64,000 nucleotides of DNA from Paraburkholderia unamae (GTDB lineage Bacteria > Pseudomonadota > Gammaproteobacteria > Burkholderiales > Burkholderiaceae): NCBI RefSeq assembly GCF_003268775.1, contig NZ_QLSU01000012.1:1-64000 (forward strand), in the 5' to 3' direction. The position numbers and the translations under genes were made by a program. The notes under the pieces were generated by a model. The model was not told where the DNA came from. It ran no database searches and saw only the letters and a program-made list of their open reading frames with translations. The first letter of the stretch is position 1. Each line of letters opens with the position of its first letter. Shown piece by piece: positions 47,543 to 56,966 of this stretch.

Positions 47543-48058
47543 ATGAGCCACGATCACGATCACGACCATGACCACGAGCATCACGACGACGCCCCGCCCG
47601 ACTGGCGCGAGCACGGCGTCAAGGTGATACGCGGCGACCAGCTCGACGCGAACACCGCGCAAACGCCGGGCATGAACCGCGCGGCCGCCATCAACGCGGC
47701 GCGCGTGGGCGCGCAGAAAATCTGGGCGGGCACGGTCACGATCCATCCGAACGCGAAGACGGGTGCGCATCATCACGGCGCGCTGGAAAGCGTGATCTAC
47801 GTCGTGCGCGGGCACGCGCGCATGCGCTGGGGCGAGCATCTGGAGTTCACGGCGGAAGCCGGCCCCGGCGACTTCATTTTCGTGCCGCCCTACGTGCCGC
47901 ACCAGGAGATCAACGCGAGCACCGACGACCCGCTCGAATGCGTGCTGGTGCGCAGCGACAACGAGGCTGTTGTCGTGAACCTGAACATCGACGCCGTGGA
48001 AGCGCCGGAAACCGTGTACTGGGTCGATCCGATCCACCGGCATCCGCACGACCATTGA
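47543..48058 (+). CDS. His-rich cupin protein next to a nickel/cobalt permease
   Basis: A 171-residue single-domain cupin. The N terminus is a metal-binding-like tract alternating His with Asp/Glu (residues 2-15), and the C terminus ends HRHPHDH. The cupin core shows GAHHHGALESVIYVVRGHARMRWGE with the three-His/Glu metal site and GDFIFVPPYVPHQEIN. AAGGAG is about 9 bases before the ATG. The gene lies 27 bases upstream of a NiCoT permease gene, so a nickel or cobalt role, for example storage or delivery, is inferred. It could also be an enzyme using that metal. Confidence 0.75.
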   Translation: MSHDHDHDHDHEHHDDAPPDWREHGVKVIRGDQLDANTAQTPGMNRAAAINAARVGAQKIWAGTVTIHPNAKTGAHHHGALESVIYVVRGHARMRWGEHLEFTAEAGPGDFIFVPPYVPHQEINASTDDPLECVLVRSDNEAVVVNLNIDAVEAPETVYWVDPIHRHPHDH

Positions 48059-48085
48059 GCGACCCGCCCACGTTTGCATGACCCA

Positions 48086-49108
48086 ATGACGACTCCCGCC
48101 GCCCCGCTCCGCGCCCGCCTGATTCCGCTCTACGCCGCGCTCATCGCCGCCAACCTCGGCGCGTGGGCGTGGGCGCTGATCGCCTTTCGCCACTATCCGC
48201 TGCTGCTCGGCACCGCGCTGCTCGCGTACGGCTTCGGCCTGCGCCATGCCGTGGACGCCGACCACATCGCCGCCATCGACGCCGTCACGCGCAAGCTCAT
48301 GCAGCAAGGCAAGCGTCCGCTCGGCGTGGGACTCGCGTTCTCGCTCGGGCATTCGACCATCGTGATCGTCGCCACGCTCGGCATCGCGCTCACGGCACTG
48401 TCGTTGCACGGGCGCTTCGAGCAGTTTCACGAGATCGGCTCGACCATCGGCACGCTGGTTTCGTCCACCTTCCTGCTCGTGCTCGCGGGCGTGAACCTCG
48501 TGATCCTGCGCGATGTGTGGACGCGCTACCGGCGCGCGCAACAAGGCGACGACGCGGCGCTTGCGGCCGCCGCCCGTGCTGCCGCGCCCGCCGGCCTTTT
48601 CTCGCGCGCGCTGCGCCCCCTCTTCGCGCTCGTCACGAAAAGCTGGCACATGTACCCCGTGGGCGTGCTGTTCGGCCTCGGCTTCGACACGGCCACCGAG
48701 ATCGGCCTGCTCGCCATCGCCGCCGCCGAAGCGGGCAAGGGCCTGCCCATGTATTCGATTCTCGTGTTCCCGGCGCTCTTCACGGCGGGCATGACGCTCG
48801 TCGATTCCACCGACAACGTGCTGATGGTCCACGCCTACGGCTGGGCCATGGACGACCCCAAGCGCAAGCTCTACTACAACGCGAGCATCACGTTCGTCTC
48901 GGCGCTCGTGGCGATCGTGATCGGCGGCGTGGAAGCGCTCGGTCTCATCGGCGAGAAGCTTGGTGCGAGCGGCGGCGCGTGGACGCTCGTCGCCGGGCTG
49001 AACGAGCGCTTCGGCGAACTGGGCTACGGCATCATCGCCGCGTTTATCGCATGCTGGATCGGCTCGGTGCTGTTCCATCGCTGGCGCCGCCCCGCCGCGG
49101 CCCGGTGA
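48086..49108 (+). CDS. nickel/cobalt transporter, NiCoT family (HoxN/HupN/NixA)
   Basis: A 340-residue inner-membrane permease with about eight helices and the NiCoT signatures: RHAVDADHIAAIDAVTRK, FSLGHSTIVI, LFGLGFDTATEIGLLA and LFTAGMTLVDSTDNVLM. The first of these holds the metal-selectivity His/Asp residues. The ATG at 48086 is in frame; the open frame reaches back to a TTG at 48074. No urease or hydrogenase gene is in the window; the partner gene is a His-rich cupin, so which metal is moved remains open. Confidence 0.92.
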   Translation: MTTPAAPLRARLIPLYAALIAANLGAWAWALIAFRHYPLLLGTALLAYGFGLRHAVDADHIAAIDAVTRKLMQQGKRPLGVGLAFSLGHSTIVIVATLGIALTALSLHGRFEQFHEIGSTIGTLVSSTFLLVLAGVNLVILRDVWTRYRRAQQGDDAALAAAARAAAPAGLFSRALRPLFALVTKSWHMYPVGVLFGLGFDTATEIGLLAIAAAEAGKGLPMYSILVFPALFTAGMTLVDSTDNVLMVHAYGWAMDDPKRKLYYNASITFVSALVAIVIGGVEALGLIGEKLGASGGAWTLVAGLNERFGELGYGIIAAFIACWIGSVLFHRWRRPAAAR

Positions 49109-49377
49109 ACCGCGCCGAGTGTGCGTGCGCCTGGCCAGGTCCCGCTGAACGCACCTGAGCCGCACCTGAGCCGCACCGCGCGCGCGCACAACGCGGCGAG
49201 CGCGCGCAACCCCGCGAAACCCTACCCTTCGCCTCGTTTGCCGAAAGCGCGTAAACTAGGCCGACCTTGTCGACTTCGCTTCACCCATTCGTCGTCTGCC
49301 GCACCGCTTGCCGCCGTCGCGCCCGCCTTCGGGGCACGCGCGTCCCCTGAACGGAACCGCACGGAAATCCCGCACCG

Positions 49378-51075
49378 ATGAAACGACCGCAGTCCCGCCG
49401 TCCGCATGACGCGTCCCACCCGTCCCGCCTCGAACCGCTGCGCGCCCATGCCGGCGATCATGGCAACCACGCTCTCGACGAATTCCTTGCCGGCCGCCTC
49501 ACGCGCCGCGAACTGCTGCGTTATGCGAGCGCCATCGGGCTCACGTCGCTGCCCGCCGTTGCCGGACTCGCGGCGCTTGCCGCGCCGCGCGGCGCCCACG
49601 CGCAGGGCGCGGCCAAACCCGGCAACCAGACGATCCGCGTGGCGCACCTGATGCCCGCGGGCGCCGTCGATCCGCTCACCGTGACCGACGCGGGCGCGCT
49701 GTGCCTCTTGAACCAGACCGGCGAATTCCTCGCCAACGACGACGCCGAAGGCCGTCTGCAACCCGCCCTCGCGCTCTCGTGGAAAGCGAATGCGAAAGCG
49801 GACGTCTGGACGTTCAAGCTGCGCCCCGACGTGAAATTTCACGACGGCCAGCCGTTCGGCGCGAAGGACGTGGTGGCGACGTTCGACCGCCTCGCCGACC
49901 CGGCCAGCGGCTCGGCCGCGCTCTCGGTGCTCAAGGGCGTGCTCTCCAAAGGCGGCACGAAGGCCATCGACGCGCACACGGTGGAATTCCATCTCGACGC
50001 GCCCAACGGCAACTTCGCCTACTACGTTTCTTCGGACAACTACAATGCCGTGATGCTGCCCGCGAACTATGCGGGCAATTACGAAAAAAGTTTTATCGGC
50101 ACCGGCGCATTCAAGCTCGACAAATTCGAAGCGCGGCGCGGCGCGAGCTTCGTGCGCAATCCCGACTATTGGGGCGACAAGGCACTGCCCGCGCGCGTGG
50201 AATTCGCGTTCTACGCCGACGAGCAGGCGCAACTGCTCGCACTGCAAGGCCACCAGGCCGACGTGATGGGCACCTTCACCGTGCAGGGCGGCATCGGCAT
50301 CCTCAACAACCCCGACTTCAAAGTGATCGGCGTGCGCTCGAGCGCGCACCGCCAGATCCACATGCGCAACGATTCGCCCACGTTCAAGGACAAGCGCGTG
50401 CGCCAGGCGCTCGCCCTCGCCCTCGATCGCGATGTGATGGTGCGCGGGCTGTTCAAGGGCCGCGCCGTGGTGGGCAACGACAGCCCCTTCGCGCCGATCT
50501 TCCCCTCCACGGCGACCGACGTGCCCCAGCGCAAGGCCGATCTCGCGAAGGCACGCCAGTTGCTCGCGCAGGCGGGCGTGGCGGGTGGCTTCGACGTGAC
50601 GCTCACCACGGAGAAGTACATGGAGATACCGGACCTCGCCGTGGTCGTGCAGAACGCGGCGAAGGCCGTCGGCATTCGCATCGCGCTCAAGGTGGAGAGC
50701 CAGTCGCAGTACTACGGCGCGGGCACGTTCGGCAAATCGGACTGGCTCGATTCGCCGCTCGGCATCACCGACTATGGGCATCGCGGCGTGCCGAATGTGT
50801 TCCTCAACGCGCCGCTCACGTCGGGTGGCACGTGGAATGCTGCGCATTTTCGCAACGCGCAGTACGACAAACTGGTCGCGCAGTTCGCGGCGACGCTCGA
50901 CGTGGCCGCCCAGAAACAGGTGGCGCGTCAGATCCAGACGCTTCTGCTCGACGAGACGCCCGTGATCATCCCGTACTTCTACGACCAGTTGATCGCGCAG
51001 CGCACCGCGCTTTCCGGCGTGCGCTTCACCGCGCTCGCCCAGCTCTATTTCGATCGCGCCACGCTCGCCGCCTGA
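49378..51075 (+). CDS. ABC transporter substrate-binding protein, family 5 (peptide/nickel type)
   Basis: A 565-residue exported binding protein, first gene of a four-gene importer. A Tat-type signal (LTRRELLRYASAIGLTSLPAVAGLAALA, about residues 41-68) follows an unusually long cytoplasmic leader. The family 5 pattern is clear: PAGAVDPL, LQPALALSWKAN..ADVWTFKLRPDVKFHDGQPFGAKDVV and DKRVRQALALALDRD. The ligand could be a dipeptide, oligopeptide or another small compound. It lies 40 bases upstream of the first permease gene. Confidence 0.88.
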   Translation: MKRPQSRRPHDASHPSRLEPLRAHAGDHGNHALDEFLAGRLTRRELLRYASAIGLTSLPAVAGLAALAAPRGAHAQGAAKPGNQTIRVAHLMPAGAVDPLTVTDAGALCLLNQTGEFLANDDAEGRLQPALALSWKANAKADVWTFKLRPDVKFHDGQPFGAKDVVATFDRLADPASGSAALSVLKGVLSKGGTKAIDAHTVEFHLDAPNGNFAYYVSSDNYNAVMLPANYAGNYEKSFIGTGAFKLDKFEARRGASFVRNPDYWGDKALPARVEFAFYADEQAQLLALQGHQADVMGTFTVQGGIGILNNPDFKVIGVRSSAHRQIHMRNDSPTFKDKRVRQALALALDRDVMVRGLFKGRAVVGNDSPFAPIFPSTATDVPQRKADLAKARQLLAQAGVAGGFDVTLTTEKYMEIPDLAVVVQNAAKAVGIRIALKVESQSQYYGAGTFGKSDWLDSPLGITDYGHRGVPNVFLNAPLTSGGTWNAAHFRNAQYDKLVAQFAATLDVAAQKQVARQIQTLLLDETPVIIPYFYDQLIAQRTALSGVRFTALAQLYFDRATLAA

Positions 51076-51115
51076 ACCCGGCGCGCCACGCGAGCGCACC
51101 CGAAACGGAGGTCCG

Positions 51116-52144
51116 ATGGCTACTCCGCTCCCGCCAGCGCCCCAGTCGACCGGCATCGCGAGCCCGCGTGCGCTCGCCCCGCGCGCGGGCGTCGCGCGCT
51201 TTCTCGGCCGGCGCGCAGCATGGGCGATCTTCACGCTCTGGCTGCTCTCGGTGCTTGTGTTCGCGGGCGGCCAGTTGCTGCCCGGCGACATCGGCCGCGC
51301 AGTGCTCGGGCCGCTCGCCGACGCGCGCGCGGTCGCCGCCCTCAACCACGAACTGGGCGCGGACCGGCCGCTCCTCGACCAGTATCTCTCCTGGATCACG
51401 CATGCGCTGCGCGGCGACTTCGGCGTGTCGTGGAGCTACAAGCAGCCTGTCGCGCCCTTCGTGGGCGACGCGCTCGCGCAGTCGGCCAAACTCGGGCTGC
51501 TCGCGTTCGTGGTGGTGGTGCCGCTCGGCATCGCGGGCGGCGTGTGGGCGGCGCTGCACGAAGGCCGCCTGATCGATCGCGCGATCAGCACGGGGGGCCT
51601 GTGCGCGAGCGCCGTGCCGGAGTTCGTCTCGTCGATCGTGCTGATCCTCATCTTCGGCATCTGGCTGCGCTGGCTGCCTGTCGAAGCCACCGCGCCCACC
51701 GGCGCGGGCGCGCTCGAACAATTGCGCCATCTCGTGTTGCCCGTGCTGCCGCTCGTGCTCGTGTTCTTCGGCTATCTCGCGCGCATCGCGCGCGCGGGCA
51801 CGATCGCGGCGCTCGACGCCGACTACACGCGCACCGCGATCCTCAAGGGCTTGCCGAGCCACGTCGTGATCACGCGGCACGTGCTGCGCAACGCGCTGCT
51901 GCCCAGCATCACGGTGGCGGCCACGCAGCTTGGCTATCTGATCGGCGGGCTCGTGGTGGTCGAGTCGCTGTTCCGCTATCCGGGCGTCGGCTCGCTCATC
52001 TACAACGCGGCGAAGGCGAAGGATTTCCCGCTGCTGGAAGCGGGCGTGCTCGCGGTGGGCGCCGTGTACACGCTCGCCAATCTGGCTGCCGACGCCTTGC
52101 ACGCGCTCCTCGACCCGCGCCTGCGCGCTCCGGGAGGCGCATGA
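51116..52144 (+). CDS. ABC transporter permease, DppB/OppB type
   Basis: A 342-residue membrane permease with six helices. VLGPLADARAVAALNHELGADRPLLDQYLSWI and FLRYLARIARAGTIAALDADYTRTAILKGLP (EAA loop) mark the DppB family. GGAGG is 5 bases before the ATG. Its stop codon overlaps the start of the next permease gene (ATGA). Confidence 0.88.
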   Translation: MATPLPPAPQSTGIASPRALAPRAGVARFLGRRAAWAIFTLWLLSVLVFAGGQLLPGDIGRAVLGPLADARAVAALNHELGADRPLLDQYLSWITHALRGDFGVSWSYKQPVAPFVGDALAQSAKLGLLAFVVVVPLGIAGGVWAALHEGRLIDRAISTGGLCASAVPEFVSSIVLILIFGIWLRWLPVEATAPTGAGALEQLRHLVLPVLPLVLVFFGYLARIARAGTIAALDADYTRTAILKGLPSHVVITRHVLRNALLPSITVAATQLGYLIGGLVVVESLFRYPGVGSLIYNAAKAKDFPLLEAGVLAVGAVYTLANLAADALHALLDPRLRAPGGA

Positions 52145-53094
52145 ACGATATGGCATCCGAAGCAATCTCACCGGACGACGGTCCAAACGGTCCAAACGGT
52201 CCAAACGGTCCAACCGTTCCGGACGGGAACCCGCCGGGCGAACGCCCCGATGCAGCGCTTGCCGACACGCGCCTGCGCGACACGCTGCATCTGCTGCTGC
52301 GCTCGCCCTCGTTCGTCGCGGGTGCGCTGATCCTCGTCGGGTGGACGCTCTGCGCGCTCGCGGGCCAATGGTTCGCGCCGCACGACGCGTATGCGTCCGA
52401 CCCGCTCAGCTCGCTCCTGCCGCCCGACCCTGCGCACTGGTGCGGCACCGATCAGCTCGGCCGCGACATCTGCTCGCGCGTGATCGTGGGCGCACGCGAC
52501 ATCCTCACGATCGCGCCGCTCGCCACGCTCGTGGGTACGCTCGCGGGCGCGGCGCTCGGACTCGTCACGGGCTATTTCGAAGGCGTGTTCGGCACGCTCG
52601 TCGCGCGCACGCTCGACGCCGTGCTCGCCCTGCCGCTCGTGATCGTCGCGCTCCTCGTAATCGCAGCCGTAGGCGCGTCGAACCTCGCCGTGGTGCTCGT
52701 GATCGGCATGACGTTCGCGCCGCTCGTTGCGCGCACGGTGCGCGCCGCGGTGCTCGCGGAACGCCATCTCGACTATGTGGCCGCCGCGCGTTTGCGCGGC
52801 GCGAATGCGTTCACGGTGATGTTCACCGAGATCCTGCCGAACGTGTGGCCGCCCATTGTCGTCGAGGCGACCGTGCGTCTCGGCTACGCGATCTTCGCGG
52901 TGGCCACGCTCTCGTTTCTCGGCTTCGGCATCCAGCCGCCTTCGGCCGACTGGGGGCTCGCGCTCGCCGAGTCGTACACGCTGCTCGCGGGCGGCGCATG
53001 GTGGACCGTGGCGTTCGACGCGCTCGCCATCGCCTCGCTCGTGGTGGCCGTGAACCTCATCGCCGACAGCCTGCGCGAGGTGCTCCAATCGTGA
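52141..53094 (+). CDS. ABC transporter permease, DppC/OppC type
   Basis: A 317-residue partner permease with the DppC signature HWCGTDQLGRDICSRVIVGARDIL and the EAA loop LDYVAAARLRGANAFTVMFTEILPN. The cytoplasmic N terminus contains four tandem 9-base units (ccaaacggt) at about 52182-52211, encoding Gly-Pro-Asn repeats, an addition not expected in this family. It overlaps both neighbours (ATGA and GTGA), so all three are translationally coupled. Confidence 0.88.
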   Translation: MNDMASEAISPDDGPNGPNGPNGPTVPDGNPPGERPDAALADTRLRDTLHLLLRSPSFVAGALILVGWTLCALAGQWFAPHDAYASDPLSSLLPPDPAHWCGTDQLGRDICSRVIVGARDILTIAPLATLVGTLAGAALGLVTGYFEGVFGTLVARTLDAVLALPLVIVALLVIAAVGASNLAVVLVIGMTFAPLVARTVRAAVLAERHLDYVAAARLRGANAFTVMFTEILPNVWPPIVVEATVRLGYAIFAVATLSFLGFGIQPPSADWGLALAESYTLLAGGAWWTVAFDALAIASLVVAVNLIADSLREVLQS

Positions 53095-55211
53095 ACCGGC
53101 CCGCTTCTGCCCGCCCCGCTCTCGCCACCTTCAGCGCGCCGCGCGAAGACGATGCGCTCGCGCTGGTCGGCCTCACCGTCGCGTATCGCATGCGCGGACG
53201 CGAGCGCGACGTGCTCACCGACGTCTCGCTGCGCATCCGGCGCGGCGAAGCGTATGGGCTCGTGGGCGAGTCGGGCTGCGGCAAATCGACGGTCGCGCTC
53301 GCCGCGCTGCGCTACCTCGCGCGCAACGCCCGCGTGAAGGCGGGACGCATCGCGATCGCGGGCGAGGACGTGCTCGCGCTCGACGCCGACGGTCTGCGCA
53401 CGTTGCGCGCCAATGCGGTATCGATGGTCTATCAGGATCCGGCCGGCGCGCTCAATCCCACGCTCACCATTGCGCGCCAGTTGAGCGAAGCGTTCGAGGC
53501 CGCAGGCGCCGATGCAAGCGTTGCGCGCACGCGCTCGCACGCAATGCTGGAGCGCGTGCGCATTGCCGATCCGGGCCGCGTGCTGGCGAGCTATCCGCAC
53601 CAGCTCTCGGGCGGCATGCAACAGCGCGTGGTGATCGCGATGGCGCTCGCGTCGAACCCCACGCTCCTGATTCTCGACGAACCGACCACGGGCCTCGACG
53701 CCACCGTCGAAGCCGAAGTGCTCGACCTCATTGCGAAGCTGCGCGTGGAACTGGGCATGGCGGTGCTGCTCATCAGCCACGATCTCGCGGTGATCGGGCG
53801 CATGTGCGAGCGCGTGGGCGTGCTCTACGCGGGACGTCTCGTAGAGGAAGGCGCGACGCGCGACGTGTTCGAGCACGCGCGCCATCCGTACACGGTCGGC
53901 CTGCTGCGCTGCCTGCCCGCGCACGGGCGCAACAAGCACGCAGGCGCACTCGACACCATTCCGGGCGAATTGCCCGCGCCCGGCGCGAGCACGGCGGGCT
54001 GCATCTACGCGCCGCGCTGCCGGCTTGCCGATGCGCGCTGCCGCGAACACGCGCCGCCGCCGCATCGCATGACGTCGGCCCACGGCGAGCAGATGTCGCG
54101 CTGCCACTATCACGAGCGCGCGATGGAATTGCCCTTCGGGAATCTGATCGCAGGCGACGATGGCCCGCAATCCGCAAGCGAAACACCCTCGACCTCGACG
54201 CGCGAAGGCGCACCGCGCGTGGTGCTGCGCGCGCGCGATGTCTCGCGCACGTTCGGGCACGGCGCGAACGCGGTGCGTGCGCTCGACGGCGTGTCGATCG
54301 AGTTGCATGCGGGCGAGACGCTCGGCCTCGTGGGCGAGTCGGGCAGCGGCAAGACGACGCTTGCGCGGCTGCTGCTCGGCCTGCACGCGCCCGATGCGGG
54401 CGGCGCCGTCGAACTCGACGGCAAGCCCCTGCATGCGCACGTTGCACGGCGTCGCGCCGAGGAGCGCGCCGCGCTGCGCGTGGTGTTCCAGCATCCGGAT
54501 GCCTCGCTCAATCGCGCGCTGCCCGTGAAGCGGCTGATCTCTCGCGCGCTGGCGCGGCGGCGCGAGGCTGCCGGGGCCGTTCACGCGGAGCACGATGCCA
54601 CCGAGGATTCACGCGTGGCCGGCCTGCTCGAAGCCGTGCGCGTGCCCGCGCGCTATCTCGCGGCGCGCGCGCGTCAGCTCTCGGGCGGCCTCAAGCAGCG
54701 CGTGGCGATCGCCCAGGCATTCGCGGGCGAGCCGCGCATCGTGATCTGCGACGAGCCCACCTCCGCGCTCGATGTCTCCGTGCAGGCCGCCATTCTGAAT
54801 CTGCTCGCGCGCCTGCAACGCGAGCGCGACGTGAGCTATCTGTTCATCTCGCACGATCTCGATGTCGTGCGCTATCTCGCCGATCGCATCGTCGTGCTCT
54901 ACGCGGGACGCGTGGTGGAAAGCGGTCCCGCGGGCGCGGTGTTCGACGGCCCGTGGCATCCGTATACAGAAACGCTGCTTGCCGCACGCGCCCTGGGCGC
55001 GCCGCCAGCCAATGCCGCGCCGCGCACGCGCAACGCGCAGCAGGGCTGCGTTTTCAGTGCGCACTGCCCGCGCAAGCTCGGCGCCCTTTGCGACGAAACG
55101 CCCCCGCCTCTCGCCGATGCGGGCGGCGATCATCGCATTCTCTGTCACATCCCGCTCGATGCACTGCGCGCACAACAGAGCGCGGCGAAGGACACGCTGC
55201 CGGCGACCTGA
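53091..55211 (+). CDS. double ATPase of a dipeptide-type ABC transporter (DppD-DppF fusion)
   Basis: A 706-residue protein with two complete ATPase modules in one chain. Module 1 has GESGCGKST, LSGGMQQR and LILDEPTTGLD; it ends with the oligopeptide-transporter C-terminal Cys region (AGCIYAPRCRLADARC). Module 2 has GESGSGKTT, LSGGLKQR and IVICDEPTSALD, with a second Cys-containing tail. The modules correspond to DppD and DppF and should pair within the chain. The start is GTG at 53091, overlapping the permease stop codon. A possible terminator is only seen about 350 bases downstream. Confidence 0.9.
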   Translation: MNRPASARPALATFSAPREDDALALVGLTVAYRMRGRERDVLTDVSLRIRRGEAYGLVGESGCGKSTVALAALRYLARNARVKAGRIAIAGEDVLALDADGLRTLRANAVSMVYQDPAGALNPTLTIARQLSEAFEAAGADASVARTRSHAMLERVRIADPGRVLASYPHQLSGGMQQRVVIAMALASNPTLLILDEPTTGLDATVEAEVLDLIAKLRVELGMAVLLISHDLAVIGRMCERVGVLYAGRLVEEGATRDVFEHARHPYTVGLLRCLPAHGRNKHAGALDTIPGELPAPGASTAGCIYAPRCRLADARCREHAPPPHRMTSAHGEQMSRCHYHERAMELPFGNLIAGDDGPQSASETPSTSTREGAPRVVLRARDVSRTFGHGANAVRALDGVSIELHAGETLGLVGESGSGKTTLARLLLGLHAPDAGGAVELDGKPLHAHVARRRAEERAALRVVFQHPDASLNRALPVKRLISRALARRREAAGAVHAEHDATEDSRVAGLLEAVRVPARYLAARARQLSGGLKQRVAIAQAFAGEPRIVICDEPTSALDVSVQAAILNLLARLQRERDVSYLFISHDLDVVRYLADRIVVLYAGRVVESGPAGAVFDGPWHPYTETLLAARALGAPPANAAPRTRNAQQGCVFSAHCPRKLGALCDETPPPLADAGGDHRILCHIPLDALRAQQSAAKDTLPAT

Positions 55212-55751
55212 GTGTGCGGTAGCGCGCACAGCGAGCAAAGCGCCGGCGTACGCGAGAATCGTTGCGCTGGCCGCCTTTGCAACGCGAATCGCGCTGCACG
55301 GCCCCCGCGTTTCATCGCCGAAACGTTTTTGGCTCGATTTCAGTCACGCGGGCGACACATGAATTGTCAAGTCCACCGCGCGCGCCGCTGCCGGACCGAT
55401 GGCACAAAACTGGCTACAACGGCACCAGGCATCCGGCCGCTGCAATCCGGCGCGACAGCGCGGGTCGTCACGACGGGCGGACGGATGGCCGGCTGCTCGA
55501 CGCGCTTGTCATCTGCCGTCCCACGCCAGTGGCTCCGACAATCCACAAGTAGTCCTGCCTGATCCGGCCATCCGGCGCGCGGTCGGCCGGTTGCTTTTTT
55601 TGTAGCGCTGATGTGGCAATGCAGGCAGGCCCGAATCGGGACATCGGGATGTGTGCCTGACGGGGAGCGGCGCACGCACACAAGGCGTGCCGCCCTGCAC
55701 GGGGATGAGAGGCGACGGCGCATGACGCTGCCGCCTCGCGGGGAGAAAACG
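55212..55751. other. intergenic region between the ABC cluster and the Gly-rich protein gene
   Basis: No credible gene. A hairpin with nested CCGGCC/GGCCGG and CCG/CGG arms (55564-55590) is followed by a T-run ending near 55601 and may terminate the ABC operon. The 150 bases after it should contain the promoter of the Gly-rich protein gene. Confidence 0.45.
55564..55601 (+). terminator. possible terminator
   Basis: CCGGCC (55564-55569) pairs with GGCCGG (55585-55590), with an inner CCG/CGG pair set, followed by a run of seven T after ttgc. Confidence 0.5.
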
Positions 55752-56684
55752 ATGAAAATGACAGCGATTAATAAGCATTACTATGCTATCGCCCGGGGAG
55801 CGGCAATGTGCGTGGTGGGAGCAGGCGTTCTGTTCCCTGCAATCGCCGCACATGCAGCGGACAGCGATGCCATCAATCCGGTCATTCTCGTCGCGGACGC
55901 GCCCTTGCCCGCGAGCGGCGCGGAAGGCGGGGGAATCTTCGGTGCGCCGGTTGCGCAGTCGCCTGGCGCGCAAATGTCCAGCGAAGGAACGTCTACTTCG
56001 GCAACGCCCTCGAAAAATGATTCGGAGTCCGATTCGGCCAGCCTGGCAAGCGACGTTTCCGCGGTGTTCGCGCCAAACGATTGCGTCACCCGACCGGGTG
56101 GCACTTGCGTCAGGGGCAACGGTCGTGGTCCGGGCGCCTCCAGCGCATCGAACGCGGGCAATGGCGGCAGCAGCGGCGCAGGCAGCAGCGGAAACGGCAA
56201 CACCAACGGTAGTGGCAATGCGGGCGCGGCTACGGCCGGCACCGCAGGCTCTTCCGGCTCCACCGGCGCCGCCCGCAGCGGCAGTTCAGGCGCAGGTGGA
56301 ACGGGCCCGAGCGGGTCGGGTGGCGGCTCGAGCAGTTCGGGGGGCGGAAAGGGAGGAAGCAGCAGCGGTGGCAACAACGGCGGCGGTAACAACGGCGGCG
56401 GTAACAACGGCGGTGGCAACAACGGCGGTGGTAACAACGGTGGCGGCAACAACGGCGGCGGCAGTTCAGGCGGCTGTGGTTGCGGCAGTCACGGCGGATC
56501 GGCCAGCGGACCTTCGGGCGGCCCCGCAGGCGGATTCGGCGGCGGCTTTGGCGGCGGGTTCGGCGGCGGGTTCGGCGGATTCGGTGGCGGCTTTGGTGGC
56601 GGATTCGGCAAGGGTGGACCGTCGGGCGGCCCGGGCGGCGGGTACGGCGGCGGTCACGGTGGCGGCCATGGCGGCGGGCATTGA
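55752..56684 (+). CDS. exported glycine-rich repeat protein
   Basis: A 310-residue protein with a signal peptide (about residues 1-36, ending HAADSD). It then has a Ser/Ala-rich region with two cysteines (CVTRPGGTC), a Gly/Ser/Asn-rich region, about six tandem GGGNN units encoded by a 15-base repeat (56380-56460), a CGCG motif, and a C-terminal GGGFGGGF and GGGHGGGH tract. The composition suggests an extracellular or surface structural protein, but no domain is recognised. GGAG precedes the ATG at 55752; the frame is open further upstream without a signal. No secretion partner is adjacent. Confidence 0.7.
   Translation: MKMTAINKHYYAIARGAAMCVVGAGVLFPAIAAHAADSDAINPVILVADAPLPASGAEGGGIFGAPVAQSPGAQMSSEGTSTSATPSKNDSESDSASLASDVSAVFAPNDCVTRPGGTCVRGNGRGPGASSASNAGNGGSSGAGSSGNGNTNGSGNAGAATAGTAGSSGSTGAARSGSSGAGGTGPSGSGGGSSSSGGGKGGSSSGGNNGGGNNGGGNNGGGNNGGGNNGGGNNGGGSSGGCGCGSHGGSASGPSGGPAGGFGGGFGGGFGGGFGGFGGGFGGGFGKGGPSGGPGGGYGGGHGGGHGGGH
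56380..56465 (+). repeat. 15-base tandem repeat in the Gly-rich gene
   Basis: Consecutive 15-base units of the form ggcggtaacaacggc with third-position variation encode Gly-Gly-Gly-Asn-Asn. Such tandem repeats are prone to length change. Confidence 0.8.
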
Positions 56685-56966
56685 ACCTGCACGGCGGTGC
56701 AGGCAAGCCGCCGCAGCCACCCCGATCTGGCGCGACGGCCAATCGCGTCAGTCCTGGCGTCGGCGGCGGCGTTCCGGTCCCCCGGCCGGGACCCGCCGCC
56801 GGGGACGGGAAGCCGGCTGCGCGGCGCGCATCGCGCCACTGCCCGGCGGCCACGCGCCCTGCCTGCTCGCCGTGCACCGGCGCATGCGCTAAGCCACGCA
56901 TTAGGCCACGCGCTGGAGCGCGGCGCACGGCCCAACACCAGCGCCGACGCCGCGCCCTCCTTTTCG

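Noticed and set aside
56380..56465. CRISPR-like tandem repeats
   Set aside because: The 15-base units are directly adjacent, have no spacers and encode Gly-Gly-Gly-Asn-Asn in frame.
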